Shown here in pieces: positions 60,431 to 64,000 of a stretch of DNA of 64,000 nt. Location: positions 1 through 64,000 of the forward strand of contig JAXHUM010000077.1 of the NCBI GenBank assembly GCA_034189325.1, read 5' to 3'. Below the pieces are notes generated by a model that made no database searches, was not told the DNA's origin, and saw only the letters and a program-made list of their open reading frames with translations. Source of the stretch: JAXHUM01 sp034189325. Lineage in GTDB: Bacteria; Desulfobacterota; DSM-4660; Desulfatiglandales; Desulfatiglandaceae. The position numbers and the translations under genes were made by a program. Positions within the stretch are counted from its first letter, which is position 1. Every line of letters begins with the position of its first letter.

Positions 60431-61486
60431 CTAGTACGAAAACGGGTAAAGCCGGTATCTGTTTTTAAGCACCACCCACATGTGATTGATACCCCTCGGC
60501 TCAAACACAAGAAAGAGGATGATAATAATTGAGTAAAAGGCCAACGACAGTGCGGCGAAGAACTGAGCTCCGAATGATGGGAACCACATGGTCAATGCCG
60601 GGGAAACGACAAAGGCGATCTCCTCTATAAACTTCATGAAAACCGTTCCGAAAATCGCTCCCATGGTGCTTCCCATGCCGCCCACAATCAGTATCCCCAG
60701 GTAGAGGATAGAATCTCTAAGGGTAAACTGCACAGGATTAATGAAGCTGATATAGTGCGCAAAGAGTCCGCCTGCGATCCCCGCAAAAAAACATGAAATG
60801 AAAAAGGCGAGCAATTTATAGATGCTCACATCAATGCCCATCACCTCAGCAGCCAGGTCATTGTCCCTTATGGCCACCAGTGCCCTTCCAACTCTGGTTC
60901 GCATGAGGTTTTTTACAAAAAAGAGGGTCAGCAGTGTAAAGACCATGATCATCCAATATTTCTTCTGAGGGGTATCAAAGACAATGCCCGCAAAAGAGGC
61001 GTATTCCACATGAAGTCCCTCTGTTCCTCCTGTAATACCCCTGAGATGAAGAAAAAACCAACCAAGTATAACCTGAGCAGCCAGGGTGGACATGGCAAGA
61101 TAGAAGCCCTTAATCCTGAGCGCCGGAAGCCCGAACATTATTCCTATGATACCCGATCCGAACCCTCCCACAACGAGGGCAAGCAGAAAGGGGAAACCAA
61201 ACTTCTGACTTACAATGACCGAGATATAGGCCCCTGTACCCACAAAAGCCGCCTGGCCAATCGATATCTGTCCCGCATAACCTGTAAGGACACCGAGGCC
61301 CTGGACGGCAATTATTGTGATTCCAATGGTTGAAAGGAGCGTGAGTAGATAGCGACTGCTATAAAAGGGAAGTGTGAATAAGATGATAAGAAAAATTGCC
61401 AGCGATATCCAGTGAGGTATTGTCCTGAATATGGCAAAGTCCTGTCGATAATTCACATTGTATGTTCCGCAGGGTACCCAGTGCAT
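60431..61486 (-). CDS. livM: ABC transporter permease LivM
   Basis: 351 residues, start at the ATG at 61486 (GAGAGG ahead, immediately after the livH stop). About nine membrane segments and the permease signature VIVSQKFGFPFLLALVVGGFG and LGILIVGGMGSTMGAIFGTVF are typical of LivM. The C-terminal GPRG-like ending reads LVFEPRGINHMWVVLKNRY. It pairs with LivH to form the channel. Confidence 0.94.
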   Translation of the reverse strand: MHWVPCGTYNVNYRQDFAIFRTIPHWISLAIFLIILFTLPFYSSRYLLTLLSTIGITIIAVQGLGVLTGYAGQISIGQAAFVGTGAYISVIVSQKFGFPFLLALVVGGFGSGIIGIMFGLPALRIKGFYLAMSTLAAQVILGWFFLHLRGITGGTEGLHVEYASFAGIVFDTPQKKYWMIMVFTLLTLFFVKNLMRTRVGRALVAIRDNDLAAEVMGIDVSIYKLLAFFISCFFAGIAGGLFAHYISFINPVQFTLRDSILYLGILIVGGMGSTMGAIFGTVFMKFIEEIAFVVSPALTMWFPSFGAQFFAALSLAFYSIIIILFLVFEPRGINHMWVVLKNRYRLYPFSY

Positions 61487-61489
61487 ATC

Positions 61490-62380
61490 TTATATCCTCT
61501 CTATTCTTTTAAGGCCGAAAAGACCGTATGGTTTGATCAGGAGCATGATAAGCATTACAGCATACGGGACCACTTCTCCCAGCCCTCCTCCCACCAAAGG
61601 ATCCAGGATCTGGATAGTAAGACTTTCCAAAATGCCTATAATCGGGCCCATGAGGATGACACCGGTGACCGACTCCATTCCTCCTATCAGGACAACAATC
61701 AGGGCCTTCATGCCGATCTCGGACAGTCCTACGGTCGCACCTAAGGTGCTGGCGAGAAGCATTCCAGAGACGCCTCCGGTTAGTGAGGCAATAACCCATG
61801 AATAGCTGAAGATATTTGTGACTTTAATCCCCAGGCTCTGCACGACCTCATGATCTTCGGCCGTGCCTCTCATGGCCAGGCCTAATCGTGCATATCTGTA
61901 AAAAAGACTAAAGACAATGAACATGACAATGGCGATTATGAATTGCAGCAAAAGGGATTGTGAGATATTAATCAGTCCTACTTTGTAAGTCCCCTGCGGG
62001 AGGAGCGGTGGGTAGGGCCGCTCGCCACCTCCGATGATCAGGGTTCCGACGGAATCAAAAAACCACGCTAAGGCGATCGTCACCATTATGGAGGCCAAGA
62101 CAGGCTGTCCCAAAATCGGTCTGAGGGTAAAACGGTCGAGGCACAGTCCGAGCAGGGCGCAAACGGCCAATGTTAAGATGATTCCGAGGCCGATGGGAAG
62201 TTTTGCAGGCCCCATCAGAGCCCACCCGATTATAGCCCCCATGAGCAGAATTCCGCCCTGCGCAAAGGTGACCACCTTGGTGGATTTAAAGACCACCACA
62301 ATGCCCAAAGCAACCAGCGAGTAAACTCCGCCGATCATTATCCCGGAAATAATCCCCTCTAAAATAGATCTTAACATCAT
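61490..62380 (-). CDS. livH: ABC transporter permease LivH
   Basis: 296 residues. About eight membrane segments. The LivH family blocks are IISGIMIGGVYSLVALGIVVVFKSTKVVTFAQGGILLMGA near the start and MRGTAEDHEVVQSLGIKVTNIFSYSWVIASLTGGVSGMLLA with IVVLIGGMESVTGVILMGPIIGI later. The start codon follows the ligase stop by one base, so the two genes are coupled. Confidence 0.95.
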   Translation of the reverse strand: MMLRSILEGIISGIMIGGVYSLVALGIVVVFKSTKVVTFAQGGILLMGAIIGWALMGPAKLPIGLGIILTLAVCALLGLCLDRFTLRPILGQPVLASIMVTIALAWFFDSVGTLIIGGGERPYPPLLPQGTYKVGLINISQSLLLQFIIAIVMFIVFSLFYRYARLGLAMRGTAEDHEVVQSLGIKVTNIFSYSWVIASLTGGVSGMLLASTLGATVGLSEIGMKALIVVLIGGMESVTGVILMGPIIGILESLTIQILDPLVGGGLGEVVPYAVMLIMLLIKPYGLFGLKRIERI

Positions 62381-62381
62381 C

Positions 62382-64000
62382 TTAAACTCCGGAGACCTCC
62401 CTGATTTTGATTACGCTTTTTGAGAGTCCTTTTCTGCCGTCCCTGTAAGTTACGGGGACTTCCACTGCCACTTCTTCGGCATCAGTATACATGGCGTCAA
62501 TGAGATCGTGGTATTTCTGCACCATAAAGGCCCGTCTCAATTTCCGGGTCCTGGTCAACTCCGCCTCATCCGCATCAAACTCCTTGTGCAGGACAACATA
62601 CCTTTTGATTCTGCTCCAATCGGGCAATACGGAGTTGACTCTCGCCACCTCTTTGAGGACAAGATCGGAAACTTGGGCCTTCTGAGAAAGATCAACAAAG
62701 GTAGTATAGTTGATCCCATTATCTTCCGCCCACTTTCCCACATTATCGTAATCAATAACGACTATGCCGATCACGAAACCTCTTCCCTTTTCTCCGAACG
62801 CCATGATGTCTTTGATATAGGGGCTGAATCTAAGCCGAGTTTCGAGGAACTCCGGGGAGAACCTGTTTCCGTCTTCAAGGTCGACAAGTTCCTTCATTCT
62901 TCCCAAAATCACTACATGTTTATCGGAGGTGATGTAGGCTGCGTCACCCGTCTTTATCCAACCTTCGTCGTCAAACTGCTTTTTAGTGTTTTCAGGGTCT
63001 TTGTAGTACCCGGAAAAACAGGCAGGGGGCTTCACCAGGAGTTCACCTGTCCCAGATATCTTGAATTCATTTCCGGGAAGGGCAATGCCGCAGGATTCAG
63101 GTTTTATGTCGCCGTCACGATGGACAGAGTTCATCAGGGCCTCGGTGAGACCGTATATCTGTTTGAGATTGACCCCGATTGCATGAAAAAACCTCAGTAT
63201 GTCTGGGCTTATCCCGGCGCCGGCCGTATAGGCCCACTTGATGTTGGACAGACCGATGCGATCCCGCAGATATCTGAAAAGGACTAGATCCGACATCTTG
63301 TAAAGGCCCCTCCACAGGATGCCGACCGGTTTCTTCTGGAATTGCGCATCAATAACCTTAAAGGCGATTCGGAGACATATGTGGAATATAGATCTGAAAG
63401 GTGCAATGGTATTGGCGATTCTTGCGTGAATTGTTGAATTCAGACTTTCCCACATCCTCGCACTGTAAAATACGACCTTTGGCCCTATCTCCCTGATGTC
63501 GGTCTGAACGGTCTCAGGTTTCTCGGGAAAGCAAACAGTGGCGCCGGACCTCAGCCCGCTGGAAAGACCGAGCTCCCACTCCGTTGCCCATGCCGGAGAC
63601 AGGTAAGAGAGATAATCATCCTTTGAAGACCAATCATCAACAGCGCACCAGCTTTCACCAGCAGCGACAAGATATTTTTGCGAGCCCATAGCCCCTTTTG
63701 GCTTAGAACCTGTGGTGCCTGATGTATAACAGATGACACCGATGTCATCAGGACTTCCTTCCTCTATATTTTTTTCAAAGAATCCCCGGCATTCCTTTTC
63801 ATATTCCCTCCCCAATGCGACGACATGATAAAAATCGATTACAAAGGGGTCTTTTTGATATGAATACATCCCTTTGGGATCCCAGTAGATGACCCCCTTC
63901 AGCCGGGAGACCGCATCTTTGATCTCGAGTATCTTGTCAACCTGCTCCTGATCTTCGGCGACAACAAAAACCGTGTCTGAATTCCGCACGATGTATTCCA
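62382..64000 (-). CDS. AMP-dependent acyl-CoA synthetase (5' end cut by window edge)
   Basis: About 539 C-terminal residues are visible; the frame stays open through the right edge (EYIVRNSDTVFVVAEDQ at the first visible residues), so the start lies outside. The adenylate-forming motif is ICYTSGTTGSKPKGAMGS. Later motifs are KQIYGLTEALM, GEL-type GTGELLVKPPACFSGYY, and DEGWIKTGDAAYITSDKHVVILGRMKELVDLEDGNRFSPEFLE, with Lys in the last domain. A ligase of this long-chain-like subtype commonly heads Liv transporter clusters. It would charge the incoming acid with CoA. Confidence 0.92.
   Translation of the reverse strand, partial: EYIVRNSDTVFVVAEDQEQVDKILEIKDAVSRLKGVIYWDPKGMYSYQKDPFVIDFYHVVALGREYEKECRGFFEKNIEEGSPDDIGVICYTSGTTGSKPKGAMGSQKYLVAAGESWCAVDDWSSKDDYLSYLSPAWATEWELGLSSGLRSGATVCFPEKPETVQTDIREIGPKVVFYSARMWESLNSTIHARIANTIAPFRSIFHICLRIAFKVIDAQFQKKPVGILWRGLYKMSDLVLFRYLRDRIGLSNIKWAYTAGAGISPDILRFFHAIGVNLKQIYGLTEALMNSVHRDGDIKPESCGIALPGNEFKISGTGELLVKPPACFSGYYKDPENTKKQFDDEGWIKTGDAAYITSDKHVVILGRMKELVDLEDGNRFSPEFLETRLRFSPYIKDIMAFGEKGRGFVIGIVVIDYDNVGKWAEDNGINYTTFVDLSQKAQVSDLVLKEVARVNSVLPDWSRIKRYVVLHKEFDADEAELTRTRKLRRAFMVQKYHDLIDAMYTDAEEVAVEVPVTYRDGRKGLSKSVIKIREVSGV

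Overview
The window looks like a chromosomal segment of a motile, probably anaerobic deltaproteobacterium (Desulfobacterota). This is inferred from gene content: a sigma-54-driven flagellar regulon, PAS/receiver hybrid kinases, an oxygen-sensitive [4Fe-4S] 4-hydroxybutyryl-CoA dehydratase, and an acyl-CoA catabolic cluster with its own branched-chain-type ABC transporter. No rRNA, tRNA or CRISPR array was recognised. The window cuts a gene at each end.

Layout. (1) 1-5.6 kb, minus strand: a signalling operon with two degenerate receiver proteins, a CheW, a chemoreceptor whose periplasmic part holds two zinc-type CZB modules, and a hybrid histidine kinase cut by the left edge. It has a sigma-54-like promoter. 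No CheA is present. (2) 6.0-7.4 kb, minus: an NtrC-type sigma-54 activator, then about 0.9 kb without a credible gene. (3) 8.4-12.4 kb, plus: a YdbH/AsmA-like intermembrane protein and a YdbL-like (DUF1318) lipoprotein. (4) 12.4-13.2 kb: non-coding DNA with copy A of a 145-bp inverted-repeat element. (5) 13.2-17.4 kb: a FleQ/FlrA-like activator without its N-terminal domain, then a FlrB-like kinase and a FlrC-like response regulator, with sigma-54 promoters ahead of the activator and ahead of the kinase.

(6) 17.6-49.9 kb, plus: an almost complete flagellar gene set in four blocks: flgBC-fliEFGHIJK-flgDE; fliLMNOPQR-flhBAFG-fliA plus two small genes; flgFGAHIJ; flgMNKL plus a small secreted repeat protein. 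Blocks 1-3 each start with a good -24/-12 promoter. The flgM block has a sigma-28-like promoter. The inferred cascade is FlrA-like activator -> flrBC -> basal body and hook (sigma-54) -> FliA -> flgMNKL, with FlgM feeding back on FliA. Flagellin, cap and motor genes are not in the window. Copy B of the 145-bp element lies between fliE and fliF.

(7) 50.1-64 kb, minus: a catabolic cluster that reads, in transcription order, acyl-CoA ligase (cut by the right edge), LivH, LivM, LivK, LivF, a short citrate-synthase/citryl-CoA-lyase-like enzyme, a MaoC hydratase, a dienoyl-CoA-reductase-like flavoprotein, 4-hydroxybutyryl-CoA dehydratase and two acyl-CoA dehydrogenases. Together they suggest uptake, CoA activation and beta-oxidation-like breakdown of a carboxylic acid whose identity cannot be read from the sequence.

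Most notable: the periplasmic tandem CZB receptor; the 145-bp element, whose two copies differ at their ends yet each keep self-complementarity; FlhF with a C-terminal Cys/His finger; the shared sigma-54 promoter set; and the complete metal-ligand signature in the 4-hydroxybutyryl-CoA dehydratase.
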